The position numbers and the translations under genes are program-made. This document shows positions 52,038-60,132 of a stretch of DNA of 64,000 bases, piece by piece. The notes under the pieces are model-generated. The model had not been told where the DNA came from and made no database searches. It worked only from the letters and a program-made list of their open reading frames with translations. Position 1 is the stretch's first letter. Every line of letters starts with the position of its first letter. Origin of the DNA: Cristatella mucedo (taxonomy: Eukaryota; Bryozoa; Phylactolaemata; Cristatellidae); contig WPIO01000040.1 of assembly GCA_009760855.2 (NCBI GenBank), positions 3,407,001-3,471,000 of the forward strand, in the 5' to 3' direction.

Positions 52038-52349
52038 ATGGAAATTTACAGCTTAAAATGCAAAAAGCCTACAGATAGCATTCATGAGGAGTATGTCGAG
52101 ATTGATAGTACAAAAGGTCTTAGAGGAATGATTAAAGCAATTTGTGTGATTTGTGAAAGTAAAAAGTCAAAGTTTGTTAAGTTAAGAAGTGTTGGTGAAG
52201 GTGTTCTAGCTCATGGGAAAAAGTTAGGTACTGGAGTTTTAGCTCATGGTAACAAGTTAGGTACTGGAGTTCTAGCTCATGGGAAAAAGTTAGGTACTGG
52301 AGTTTTAGATCATTGAAAGAAATTTGGTGGTGAGATGAGTAAAGAATAA
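52038..52349 (+). pseudogene. Zinc-ribbon-like small protein with 12-residue C-terminal repeats
   Basis: It begins MEIYSLKCKKPTDSIHEEYV. The N-terminal 60 residues resemble the small CxxC...CxxC ribbon (DUF5679-like) proteins of nucleocytoplasmic viruses and Polintons, but the first Cys of the first pair is Ser here (YSLKC), while CVICESKK keeps the second pair. Three copies of GVLAHGKKLGTG follow, encoded by a 36-bp tandem repeat (52196-52310). An in-frame TGA at 52314-52316 interrupts a fourth unit, and the frame ends at TAA at 52347. Function is unknown; a nucleic-acid-binding ribbon is inference. Confidence 0.55.
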
Positions 52350-52763
52350 ATACTTTCTCAACTAAGAAGAACTATCAACAGTTTAAAAAAAAGTAAAAAG
52401 TACACCACTAACTGACCTCGAAATAAATCACTATGTGAAAGAATTAGATATAAAAATTTCAGAGGTGTATTTGCAAGAGATGAATTAATTTCTCCAGAAC
52501 AGAATGAGTGCCTTATTTGCAATACTGGAAAATCGGATCTAGAAATATATCATTGGGTAGCTCTTAAAAAATAGGAGATCGCTGTTTTTACTTTGATTCG
52601 TTCGGTGCTCCTCCAATGCCAGAAGTGATTGATTATTTCGGTGTAACACCAAGTTTTCAAACGTTTCAACTGCAAAAGTTTAATCAAACAGATTTGAATT
52701 AGGTGCTTAATCTTTCTTAAATTAATGGAATTTGTCGATTTTGGCACATCATGCAATTATTAA
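52335..52763 (+). pseudogene. Adenain-like (adenovirus-type) cysteine protease, broken
   Basis: Adenain-type proteases cut virion precursor proteins during maturation. In order the + strand shows YKNFRGVFARDELI, NECLICNTGKSD, the catalytic His in IYHWVAL, the acidic residue region CFYFDSFGAPPMPEVIDYFG, FQLQKFNQ, and the Cys in IRCLIFLKLMEFVDFG. These lie in three frames, with breaks near 52,568 and 52,700, and stop codons occur near the start. The order His - Asp/Glu - Cys and the FDSFG..PP sequence are diagnostic of the Polinton and adenovirus protease family. Confidence 0.78.
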
Positions 52764-52796
52764 TTTGAATTAAACAAAATATTTCCACTATATAGA

Positions 52797-53286
52797 ATTG
52801 AAAATCAAGAAAAGAAATTCGTAGTCCTCCAAAATTCTGCAGTTGTTATTCCTAAAGGAAAGCCTGCACACGTTCATGTTGAAGAGAAAATTTAAAAAGA
52901 TTCAAAACCTTACCTTAGTGCGTGGATGTATATAACAGAAGAATCACTTCCTTATATTCAAAACATTGTAGATAGATCGAGTGAACAATTAGATTTCAAA
53001 GCATTTGATGCTAGTGCAAGGTCAACAATTGGAATTAGATTTGATTTTGGAAAGAAACCTAGTATTATGTTTGATGAGAATAATAAACAAATTAAAGTAT
53101 CTAGTCCTGCAGACGTAATTAAAAAAATTAGGAAATGATTTTTGTATCACTGGAATTCTTGATGGTAGTTATGTTTCAAAAGAATACTATAATAATGAAG
53201 AAAGATTAAATATTAGACTAAAGATTGACCAAGTAAAAGTTTATAGTTTACCAAAGAGATCAAGGTTCAATCCAGCAGAGTTTTAA
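52797..53286 (+). pseudogene. Unknown viral protein, broken
   Basis: TATATAGA precedes ATT (52797-52799) where an ATG is expected. The segment ENQEKKFVVLQNSAVVIPKG, then an in-frame TAA, then KPYLSAWMYITEESLPYI, STIGIRFDFGKKPSIMF and, after a shift near 53,135, LNIRLKIDQVKVYSLPKRSR to the stop at 53,286. Similar small proteins are common in Polintons and I suspect a nucleic-acid-binding (OB-fold) role from its beta-rich look, but this is weak. Confidence 0.45.
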
Positions 53287-53321
53287 AAGAATAAATATAA
53301 AAATAGAAATTAGTTTGTACG

Positions 53322-54098
53322 TTAACATTTTTTAGATCCTTTTCCGAGTGATATCAAGCATTCTATCAACGATTCCGCGAGCATAATGTTTTTTATCTTA
53401 TTTAAGCTAGCAGGATTACTTATTTTATCTTTTAGAAAATCAGTAGCAAATGAGTCGTTTAATGCTCCACTAAGGCCTAAGCCTAATTTTCTTTTTGCAG
53501 CCATGACGGCTGCAACTGTCTTTGCATCTTCACGAACGTAATTTGGTTGTCTTAGATCAAGAGCAATTCTAGCAGCAGATTCAGCAAGAACTAAGTCTGA
53601 CAAGTTTCTTATTTCTGTTCTTTTAGGTTCGACAATTGATCCAGTTTCGGTCTACGTATGATCATGGACCAAAGCAGATTTGTCTAAATCATTTACGCCT
53701 TCATAGTTTTCTTTCATTCTCTGAGCAAACTTGGTTCCTGATCCGGCATAGCTGTAACGATTTGTATTGTTGAATGATCCACCTGGAACAAATTCAGACT
53801 TTATTCCTGAGGGAAGACGCATATGTATTTCGCGGTTTCCAGTAAGTTTATTTATTATATCAATGCCCGAACCAAGTCTTCTATAACGTTTCAGTTGTTT
53901 AAGAGAAAGATTCAATTGTAGACCAGTGTTTTTTGATCTACACTTTTCTATTTTATTTAGTTGTGTTTTTGTTACAAAGATTGGAACTGTGCCTGATAGG
54001 TCTTCTTTTTTTAATCTAATTGAAATAGGTTTGTCAGCCTTATGTATTAAGTTGACTTGATGATCTGGCAGCTTCAACTTTGTCTTGTGATATTCCAT
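53322..54098 (-). pseudogene. Phospholipase A2-like minor virion protein, one in-frame TAG
   Basis: PLA2 domains of parvovirus- and adintovirus-type virions help breach host membranes. The N-terminal module (SIRLKKEDLSGTVPIFVTKT then LNKIEKCRSKNTGLQLNLSL) is a recurring feature of such virion proteins in animal Polinton-like elements. The PLA2 signature follows: a Ca-binding loop RYSYAGSGTKF (residues 114-124) and the catalytic VNDLDKSALVHDHT (135-148). The next codon, 149, is TAG (53652-53654), exactly where PLA2s have the conserved Tyr after HDxx. The frame then stays open to 53,322 (SDLVLAESAARIALDLRQ). Length is 258 residues with the stop read through. A TAGTATAGAA motif abuts the ATG. 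Confidence 0.7.
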
Positions 54099-54185
54099 TT
54101 CTATACTAATTAATTTTTATTTAAAGACAGATTAAACTATTATATATTAAGAATTGATCAAGTTTCTAGCTTTAGAAATCGAGTT

Positions 54186-54704
54186 ATGGAACTTTTGGAT
54201 TATAATCCAGATACTGGTAAATTCACTAATAAAACCAATCGTGGTGGAACTGCAAGGGTTGGTGAAGAGGCTGGAAGTATGCATAACGGTTATAGAAGAA
54301 TAACAATTGATGGAAAGCAATATTTTTCTCACCGTCTGGCATTTTTGATAATCACAGGGAGAATGCCTTTACATGAAGTTGATCATATCAGTCGTGATAA
54401 ATTAGATAATAGATTTTCAAATTTGCGTGAAGCAACCGCTTCTGAAAATATGAGAAACAAGGAAAAACGAAAAAATACTTCTTCCAATTATATTGGCGTT
54501 AGTTTTAACAAGAGAAAAGATAGATATGAATCATATGTTACAACAGATAAACATAAATATCATTTGGGTTATTATAATAGTCCTATCGCTGCGGCTGAAA
54601 GAAGAGACATAGTTTATATACACCTTCACCTACATGTTGCGCGATTAAATTTTACTTATAGTTTAACAGAAGATTACAAAATAGTTAGACATACAGACTT
54701 TTAA
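54186..54704 (+). CDS. HNH endonuclease with AP2-like DNA-binding domain, intact
   Basis: The protein has 172 residues without interruption. An HNH motif (EVDHISRDKLDNRFSNLREA, residues 64-83) is followed by an AP2-type domain (SNYIGVSFNKRKDRYESYVT and LGYYNSPIAAAERRD, about 100-141). This pairing is typical of free-standing or homing endonucleases of phages and giant viruses that spread by cutting. Unlike its neighbours it lacks a TATA(T)AGAA motif at its ATG and is not broken, so it may be a later guest in the element. It converges with the next gene, whose stop overlaps its end by three bases. Confidence 0.8.
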   Translation: MELLDYNPDTGKFTNKTNRGGTARVGEEAGSMHNGYRRITIDGKQYFSHRLAFLIITGRMPLHEVDHISRDKLDNRFSNLREATASENMRNKEKRKNTSSNYIGVSFNKRKDRYESYVTTDKHKYHLGYYNSPIAAAERRDIVYIHLHLHVARLNFTYSLTEDYKIVRHTDF

Positions 54705-55077
54705 TTACAACATCTAGAATTTAATTCATCTCTTAGTTTTAGTATCTCTCTACGTATTTCTTCTTGTGATTTACCTTGCGCATAAAGATTAGCTAGTAAC
54801 ATTGCACGCTCAGCTTGATAATTACAGGAATTTTTTCCTCCAATCGTACTACTTTCTACTTTTTTTATGTCCTCTTTTAACTTATCTGAATAGCTAACTC
54901 CTGATACCTCTACAAGTTTTTTCCAGATTTAAGATAATCTAATCTGTTTTTCACCTCGCTATTCTGCACTTTGTCACTCAAATCAATATCAATGTTTCTA
55001 TCAAGTAATTCTATCATATTTCTTATGTCTGTAATTGCATTCTTTAATCTTTCACTTTGTAAACTCAAAGCACTCAT
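54701..55077 (-). pseudogene. Unknown viral protein, about 125 aa, frameshifted
   Basis: It starts MSALSLQSERLKNAITDIRN immediately after the TGA of the upstream gene (TGA then ATG with no spacer). It is helical and charged, breaks near 54,918, and continues YSDKLKEDIKKVESSTIGGK, then NYQAERAMLLANLYAQGKSQ to the stop. The tight coupling suggests co-expression with the hydrophobic protein upstream. No family is recognised. Confidence 0.45.
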
Positions 55078-55794
55078 TCATTCCTCATGCGTATCCATTT
55101 TTGGAGCTTTTGCAGTATACATAGTACTGTCAATAATCTTCTTAATCAAACCTGCAACCGATACGGCTATTGAAACTCCTAAGCCAACAGCTCCAATGAT
55201 AGAAGCTATACTTGCTATAATAGCTGGAATTGCAGGCAAAAATCCGCCAGATCTTACTTCAAGAAAGTTCTTTTTCCACGCAAGAGGATCTAGTTGAGCA
55301 GCGTTCAAAGATATTTCCTCTCCAAATGTCTCACTCAAAAACCTACTAGGATCTAAGTACCAATCAGATTTAGCTCTTTCCGCTTCTAGCAAAATCTCGT
55401 TTATGTAAAAGCCAACCTCTAAAGATGCCACCATTTTTGACAGTCCTTCTTTTGTTTCTGCAATTGTTTTCCAGAAGACATTGCCATATTTTCCGGAAGC
55501 AATATAATCTACAATCTCTTTTATAAACAAACCAAGATCTACAATTCCCGTTATTCCTGATAGAAATCCGCCAAGTGCTTTTGTAGCAGTTCCAATTACT
55601 TTGAATGACTGCAAAACTTTTGGAACAATAGTTGCAATCTTATTTGATACATGTAGACTCAGTTTCATTGCAATCTTAGGAGCTACTTTTATAATTGCTT
55701 TTGATCCAATCTCAGTTGCTGTTGTCGTTCTTGATAATACTTCTTTAGTTGTATCTAAGCCAGATTTCAGATCTCCACCTTTTATTTTCTTCAT
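55078..55794 (-). CDS. Intact 238-aa viral protein with hydrophobic C-terminal region
   Basis: This is one of the few intact genes. It begins MKKIKGGDLKSGLDTTKEVL. A long Gly/Ala/Ile-rich stretch (GGFLPAIPAIIASIASIIGA then VGLGVSIAVSVAGLIKKI, about 188-225) could form one or two membrane helices, and a second hydrophobic region lies near 75-92 (ALGGFLSGITGIVDLGLF). A membrane-active virion or accessory protein is plausible, with no homologue recognised. It is divergent from the fibre gene over only ten bases. Confidence 0.6.
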   Translation of the reverse strand: MKKIKGGDLKSGLDTTKEVLSRTTTATEIGSKAIIKVAPKIAMKLSLHVSNKIATIVPKVLQSFKVIGTATKALGGFLSGITGIVDLGLFIKEIVDYIASGKYGNVFWKTIAETKEGLSKMVASLEVGFYINEILLEAERAKSDWYLDPSRFLSETFGEEISLNAAQLDPLAWKKNFLEVRSGGFLPAIPAIIASIASIIGAVGLGVSIAVSVAGLIKKIIDSTMYTAKAPKMDTHEE

Positions 55795-55804
55795 ATATAT
55801 AAGA
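55795..55804. promoter_or_regulatory. Ten-base divergent start region ATATATAAGA
   Basis: It separates two divergent ATGs (minus at 55794, plus at 55805). It contains the TATA-type motif for both genes, leaving no room for a conventional 5' UTR after a TATA box. Confidence 0.55.
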
Positions 55805-56599
55805 ATGGAAAATGTTAGTAAGATTAATGGTCATATTTTTAGTGATCTTGATGCTAATGGAAATAGCATTACAAATCTTGGTTTTCCAGTAAATGATGGA
55901 GACGCAATAAGATTAGATTATGCTCTTAATTCAAACTTCTTTAATAATGTTGCAACTAATGTTTCAGGAGAAATAGCGTCTGTTTCTAATTTATCTGATT
56001 TACTTCCAAAAAATAGTGCAAAAATGCTATCCCAGTTGAACTGTAAAAATATTAAAGATATATCTGGAAGATCTGTTGATGGAACTGTCTATCATAATTC
56101 TAGACCTTACAAAGTAATAAACTATGGATTACTAAAAAGTATGTCTCAAGCTTTCAATGGCAACTCTAATAGTACTCTTGATCTAGGATCAAAGAGAATT
56201 ACCTCTTTGAAAAATTCAGATGTTGTAACAAAGCAATCTGTTGATTTCTATAAATTTTATACTTTGTATTTAAGGCTTACTGGTTTTACAAATGCTTCAA
56301 GTGTTATTCCGTTAAACACATTTAATATTAATGTAAATGGAACTGGAACAGAAAGTTCTAATTTAAGAGAAACTACTGCAGATATGGCAGTTTTTAATCA
56401 GCAAGGAAGTGTAATCGGCTATGCAACACCTTTAAAAACTTTTGTTCGTGGTCCAGTAACAAACTTTCAAACTGTATCTAGTGTGCTCTGGTGTTCTAAT
56501 ACTACTGGAGTGTTTTTAGAGTTAACTAGTGATAACACTTATGGCGTTTCTGGTACTCTCCTTTTAGTAATAAATATTGATGGATCTGCACTTATATGA
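55805..56599 (+). CDS. Tail-fibre-like viral protein 2, intact
   Basis: This is a 264-residue open frame starting MENVSKINGHIFSDLDANGN behind TATATAAGA; an in-frame upstream extension exists but the motif and paralogues favour this ATG. Fibre-type repeats read NGNSITNLGFPVNDGDAIRL, NCKNIKDISGR and LDLGSKRITSLKNSDVVTKQ. A beta-rich C-terminal domain of about 110 residues follows (LNTFNINVNGTGTESSNL to LLLVINIDGSALI). The repeat style is that of phage tail fibres. Receptor binding is inferred. It is the only complete member of the family here. Confidence 0.65.
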   Translation: MENVSKINGHIFSDLDANGNSITNLGFPVNDGDAIRLDYALNSNFFNNVATNVSGEIASVSNLSDLLPKNSAKMLSQLNCKNIKDISGRSVDGTVYHNSRPYKVINYGLLKSMSQAFNGNSNSTLDLGSKRITSLKNSDVVTKQSVDFYKFYTLYLRLTGFTNASSVIPLNTFNINVNGTGTESSNLRETTADMAVFNQQGSVIGYATPLKTFVRGPVTNFQTVSSVLWCSNTTGVFLELTSDNTYGVSGTLLLVINIDGSALI

Positions 56600-56662
56600 T
56601 TAATAATCTAACAGTTGCTAGTAATATTACATATATTGATTTTATTATTACTATTGTATAGA

Positions 56663-57547
56663 ATGTCGCTTGGATATCGTAGAAAAGGATCTAGCCAAAA
56701 AAATTGTATTCGTAAAACTGGAGATATTATGAATGGAACTTTAAATATGAATCAAAACCTACTAAAAAATCTTGGAGATCCTGTTGATTCTGCAGATGTA
56801 AACAGAAAGTATATTGATACAAACTTTGTTACAAAAGTATCTAGAGGAACAACTGCTGATGGCGATATTGATATGAATAATCATTGACTGATAGATCTTG
56901 CTAATCCTGTTAATCCAAGGGATGCTGCTACAAAAGATTATGCTGATACAAAAATATCAAAAACTGGTGGATTTATTAATGGTATACTATATGTCAATCA
57001 ATTAGTTGTTAATGCTAACTATGCTCCTCCAGGTGAGTATGATGTTGTTAATAGTAAATATGTTTCTGATAGTTTTGTTAGCTTAAACGGTGGAACTATT
57101 AATGGATCTTTAAATATGGGCAACTTTCCAATTATAATAAAAAATGATCCTGTAAATCCTAATGATGGTGTAAATCTTGGTTATTTACAAAAAGTAGAAG
57201 GAAATATTGCAACTGTACAATTTAAAGGAATTATGGATGGTTCGTTAACTACACAAATATATGGAAAAACATTTAATGGTAGATGGATTGCTGACATTAC
57301 CGATATTACAGTTACTAATGGCATATTTATTCTTGCAGTAACATATAAAAATACTGGTATAAGTGGCTTATCAACAAAAGTACTTATGCCTATACCATCA
57401 ACACTAACAACACAGGATGATCAGTTGTATGGTGGATATATTTTAACTTCAAATAAAATGATAGCCACCAGTTCTACTTTTAAATGTGGACCAAGATGGT
57501 TAGATAAAGATATATATATATATTACTATTTATATAGCAGTATTATA
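56663..57547 (+). pseudogene. Tail-fibre-like viral protein 3, one in-frame TGA
   Basis: It begins MSLGYRRKGSSQKNCIRKTG behind TTGTATAGA. At least four fibre repeats are visible: MNGTLNMNQNLLKNLGDPVD, DIDMNNH-stop-LIDLANPVNP, VVNANYAPPGEYDVVNSKYV and NGSLNMGNFPIIIKNDPVNP. A globular C-terminal part follows (RWIADITDITVTNGIFILAV). TGA lies at 56885-56887. The same frame runs on past 57,548 into the next fibre gene, so the original stop seems lost. Confidence 0.6.
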
Positions 57548-58524
57548 ATGATCAGCAGAAAAGATTTACAGATGACTGGAACGTTGAATATGTCTGAAAA
57601 TAAAATCTTAGATCTTGGAAATAATATAGATCCATTGGAAGCTGCTGGAAAATTGTTTGCTACAAACTCAACAAAATATGTTTATGTAACAAATCAAATT
57701 AATGGAAATGATATTGCAACAAAAGAATATCTCGATCAAAAAGCAGGAGCTCAAGATACTGGATCACTGGAACATTGACTGCAGATGCAGTTAGAAGTAA
57801 TATACTTCCTAACGCTTTTACAATGTATGGACTTGCAGTGTTTTTCTTAAAAAAATACCTAATAGACCTATGATAGGAAGATTGAGTGTTGATAGTGTAA
57901 TTAATTTTTCTAGTAGTGATAAATAATCTTTAGCTAGATTATCTGATATACCAGCAAGAAAAAAAACTAAGCTATTCAAAGATAAAATTAAAAATAAAGG
58001 ATCTTTATGATGTTGCTAGAGGTTTGCGTGGTCAAAGTTTTACAATTTCTGACAACTTCAGACTGACAACTACTTCTATAGAAACAAGTGATAGATCAAT
58101 TATAATAAAAGATATTAATTTGACTAGAGTAAATTATTCAAATGTTAAAATAAACTTCATTATATCTTCTATAGATAAAAAAATTATAGTTAGAAACTTT
58201 TATCATAAACTTTACTCGCCAAATTTCTTAGTTTCTAATTTTCTTAATATTACACACTACGGCATTGAAGATGACTATATATTATTATTGAGTGATTATA
58301 TATAAGCTTCTTGTACTGACAGTCTTTCTGGGGTTATAGGTTTTCAATTATCTATGACTATTGAATTTCCTGTTTTAAATTATGTTAGCCATCTTGTAAC
58401 TCCAAGTAATTTAGATGTTATTGAGATTGATTTAATTGGTGATGTAGTACACTCGACTCTGAATTCAATTAATACTACAGGAATACCAGATCTTGAAGCG
58501 TTTTACAGTTCACTTCCATTCTAA
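57548..58524 (+). pseudogene. Fourth fibre-like viral gene or 3' extension, badly broken
   Basis: ATG at 57548 follows AGTATTATA. It shows repeats TGTLNMSENKILDLGNNIDP and ATKEYLDQKAGAQ, then a shift near 57,770 into GTLTADAVRSNILPNAFT. After more breaks it continues DVARGLRGQSFTISDNFRLT, RVNYSNVKINFIISS, an in-frame TAA at 58,303, and VIGFQLSMTIEFPVLNYVSH to the stop at 58,524. The last 170 codons resemble no other fibre here and may be a separate gene. Confidence 0.45.
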
Positions 58525-58559
58525 ACTTTCTTTAATAAGCTCTGTTGGTACATTAAATT

Positions 58560-58877
58560 CTTTTCCTGTTAACTGTTTTGTTAACTCTATTTTTTAGAGT
58601 ATGCTTCTGATTTAAGACTATTTATTTTATCTATTTTCAAATCTTTAAAAAACTCTGAAAAGATTGATCCATCTATAACTTTTGTGAATATATATGCCAT
58701 TTTTTCTGAATGATCTACTCTTAAAGATTTGTATTCTAAAACTAATTTTAATGCTTCTAATTGTTTACTTCTGATAACTTCAATTCTTCCCATTGAATAT
58801 GAGCAAATTTTTATATTCGTAAACTGCTGTCCTTGCGCAACTGTTAGACAATCTTTACTTCTTGTTTCTACATCCAT
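58560..58877 (-). CDS. Unknown viral protein, about 96-105 aa
   Basis: It starts MDVETRSKDCLTVAQGQQFT behind TTTATATAGAA and is open for 96 codons to 58,587. A frameshift just before the stop may hide the true end (GKEFNVPTELIKES near 58,540). No family is recognised. Confidence 0.55.
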
Positions 58878-58896
58878 TTCTATATAAATAAGTTAA

Positions 58897-59423
58897 CTAT
58901 GAAGTAGTTGTTGGAATTGTCTCAGAAACTGGGGCAGCTGGATCTGTAACTGGAGCAGCTGGAGCAGCGAGCGCTGCCTTTTGTCTGGCGCTAGTTCCAT
59001 CAGATATATATCAGGTAGAATTGCATAGCATTCATCCTTGACAATTCCAGAGATATCTGGCTTAATTCTTGCAACACCTGAGATAACTGTTGAGAGAGTT
59101 GGCAACTGACTAGCAATCCATGTAGTATAGCTAGAGATTTATCCAGGTGTATCAAGAAGAGTATCAACTTTCGTTCTAACTGTTGCTTCAAGATCAGTTG
59201 TTACACTTGCCATTCCTGAAGTGATTACCTTTTGTGCTTCAATGTCACACTCGTCAATATGAAATTTCTTTACAGAAGCATCAGTCATAATTGAGATATC
59301 TGAGTCTAGTGTCTGTTGATCATATGCAGTCATTCTAGACTTTACAAGATAGTCAGCATATGCTTTAAGCAGAGTTGCAGATGTAGCGAGATTGGGATCA
59401 AATACTTCTGTTGCTGCCGAAAT
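58897..59423 (-). pseudogene. Unknown viral protein with Ala/Pro-rich tail, broken
   Basis: The TATAGG motif is followed by AAA and ATT (59421-59423) where an ATG would be expected. The frame reads ATEVFDPNLATSATLLKAYA, TAYDQQTLDSDISIMTDASV, then in-frame TAA near 59,140, VARIKPDISGIVKDECYAIL, and a shift near 58,985 into an Ala/Pro-rich end (APAAPVTDPAAPVSETIPTT). About 175 residues. Function is unknown. Confidence 0.45.
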
Positions 59424-59454
59424 TTTCCTATACTATTATACAAAATATACAAAA

Positions 59455-59730
59455 TTAATTAATCTGAACACCTTGTTTATTTTTTGGAGTTTTTGATTTC
59501 TTTTCTGCCTCTAACAACATTGTATTTATTTTACTTCTGCATTCCATTAGTTTATCACAAGTATCACAAATCTCGACCAGAACAGCAGTGTACGAGCTAT
59601 CTAAATCAGGAGTAAGTTTATCAAGTGAATGCTTGACAATTCTTTGATCTACTTTCTTTAATTTTTGTAGACAAATTTTAAGAGCCATATCTCTTGACTG
59701 TTCACAACTAAGAATTCTTGAAACATCCAT
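59455..59730 (-). CDS. Intact 91-aa viral protein, function unknown
   Basis: It begins MDVSRILSCEQSRDMALKIC behind TTTATATAGA. It is helical, with five Cys including EICDTCDKLMECR, and has a Lys-rich C-terminus. It has no stop or shift. No family is recognised. Confidence 0.6.
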   Translation of the reverse strand: MDVSRILSCEQSRDMALKICLQKLKKVDQRIVKHSLDKLTPDLDSSYTAVLVEICDTCDKLMECRSKINTMLLEAEKKSKTPKNKQGVQIN

Positions 59731-59750
59731 TCTATATAAATATAAATTTT

Positions 59751-59946
59751 TTATAGTTCATCTTCTTCGTTTACATAGTTGTCCTCAAAACAGAATGCTT
59801 GTTCATAGTCTTCATTAGGATCGCTACTGTACTCTGAATCGTCACTTTCATATTCTGAATTCTTCTGGATTGTAATCAGGATCATCACTGTCGGACTCTT
59901 CATATTCAGATTCTTCAACTTGTTCAGTTTGTTCAACTTTTTCCAT
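59751..59946 (-). pseudogene. Small highly acidic viral protein, one frameshift
   Basis: It begins MEKVEQTEQVEESEYEESDS behind ATTATTATAGAA. A shift near 59,862 joins it to YESDDSEYSSDPNEDYEQAF and ends NYVNEEDEL. About 64 residues, almost all acidic or polar. Function is unknown. Confidence 0.5.
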
Positions 59947-59970
59947 TTCTATAATAATGAATTTTATTTA

Positions 59971-60132
59971 TTAACATAAATTTATTCGTGCCATCTCAAA
60001 AATTAAGTCTTCTTCTGCTCTATCATACTCCATTTGTAATTCATAAAACTCTTTTGTTGTTTCTCAAATGTCATGTTCAACTTTTATTTTTGATTCGGAT
60101 ACAATGATTTCTTCACTCTTTCGTTTTGGCAT
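59971..60132 (-). pseudogene. Small viral protein overlapping the polymerase end, one in-frame TGA
   Basis: It begins MPKRKSEEIIVSESKIKVEH behind ATTAATATAG, has TGA near 60,066 (DI-stop-ETTKEFYELQMEYDRAE), and ends TAA at 59,971. Its first 20 bases overlap the last codons of the polymerase in another frame. Function is unknown. Confidence 0.45.

Noticed and set aside
44639-60132. TGA reassigned to Trp in the viral element
   Set aside because: Trp residues in the capsid, ATPase and fibre genes use TGG, the ATPase TGA sits at a conserved Arg, and TAA and TAG also interrupt genes. CpG decay explains the pattern better.
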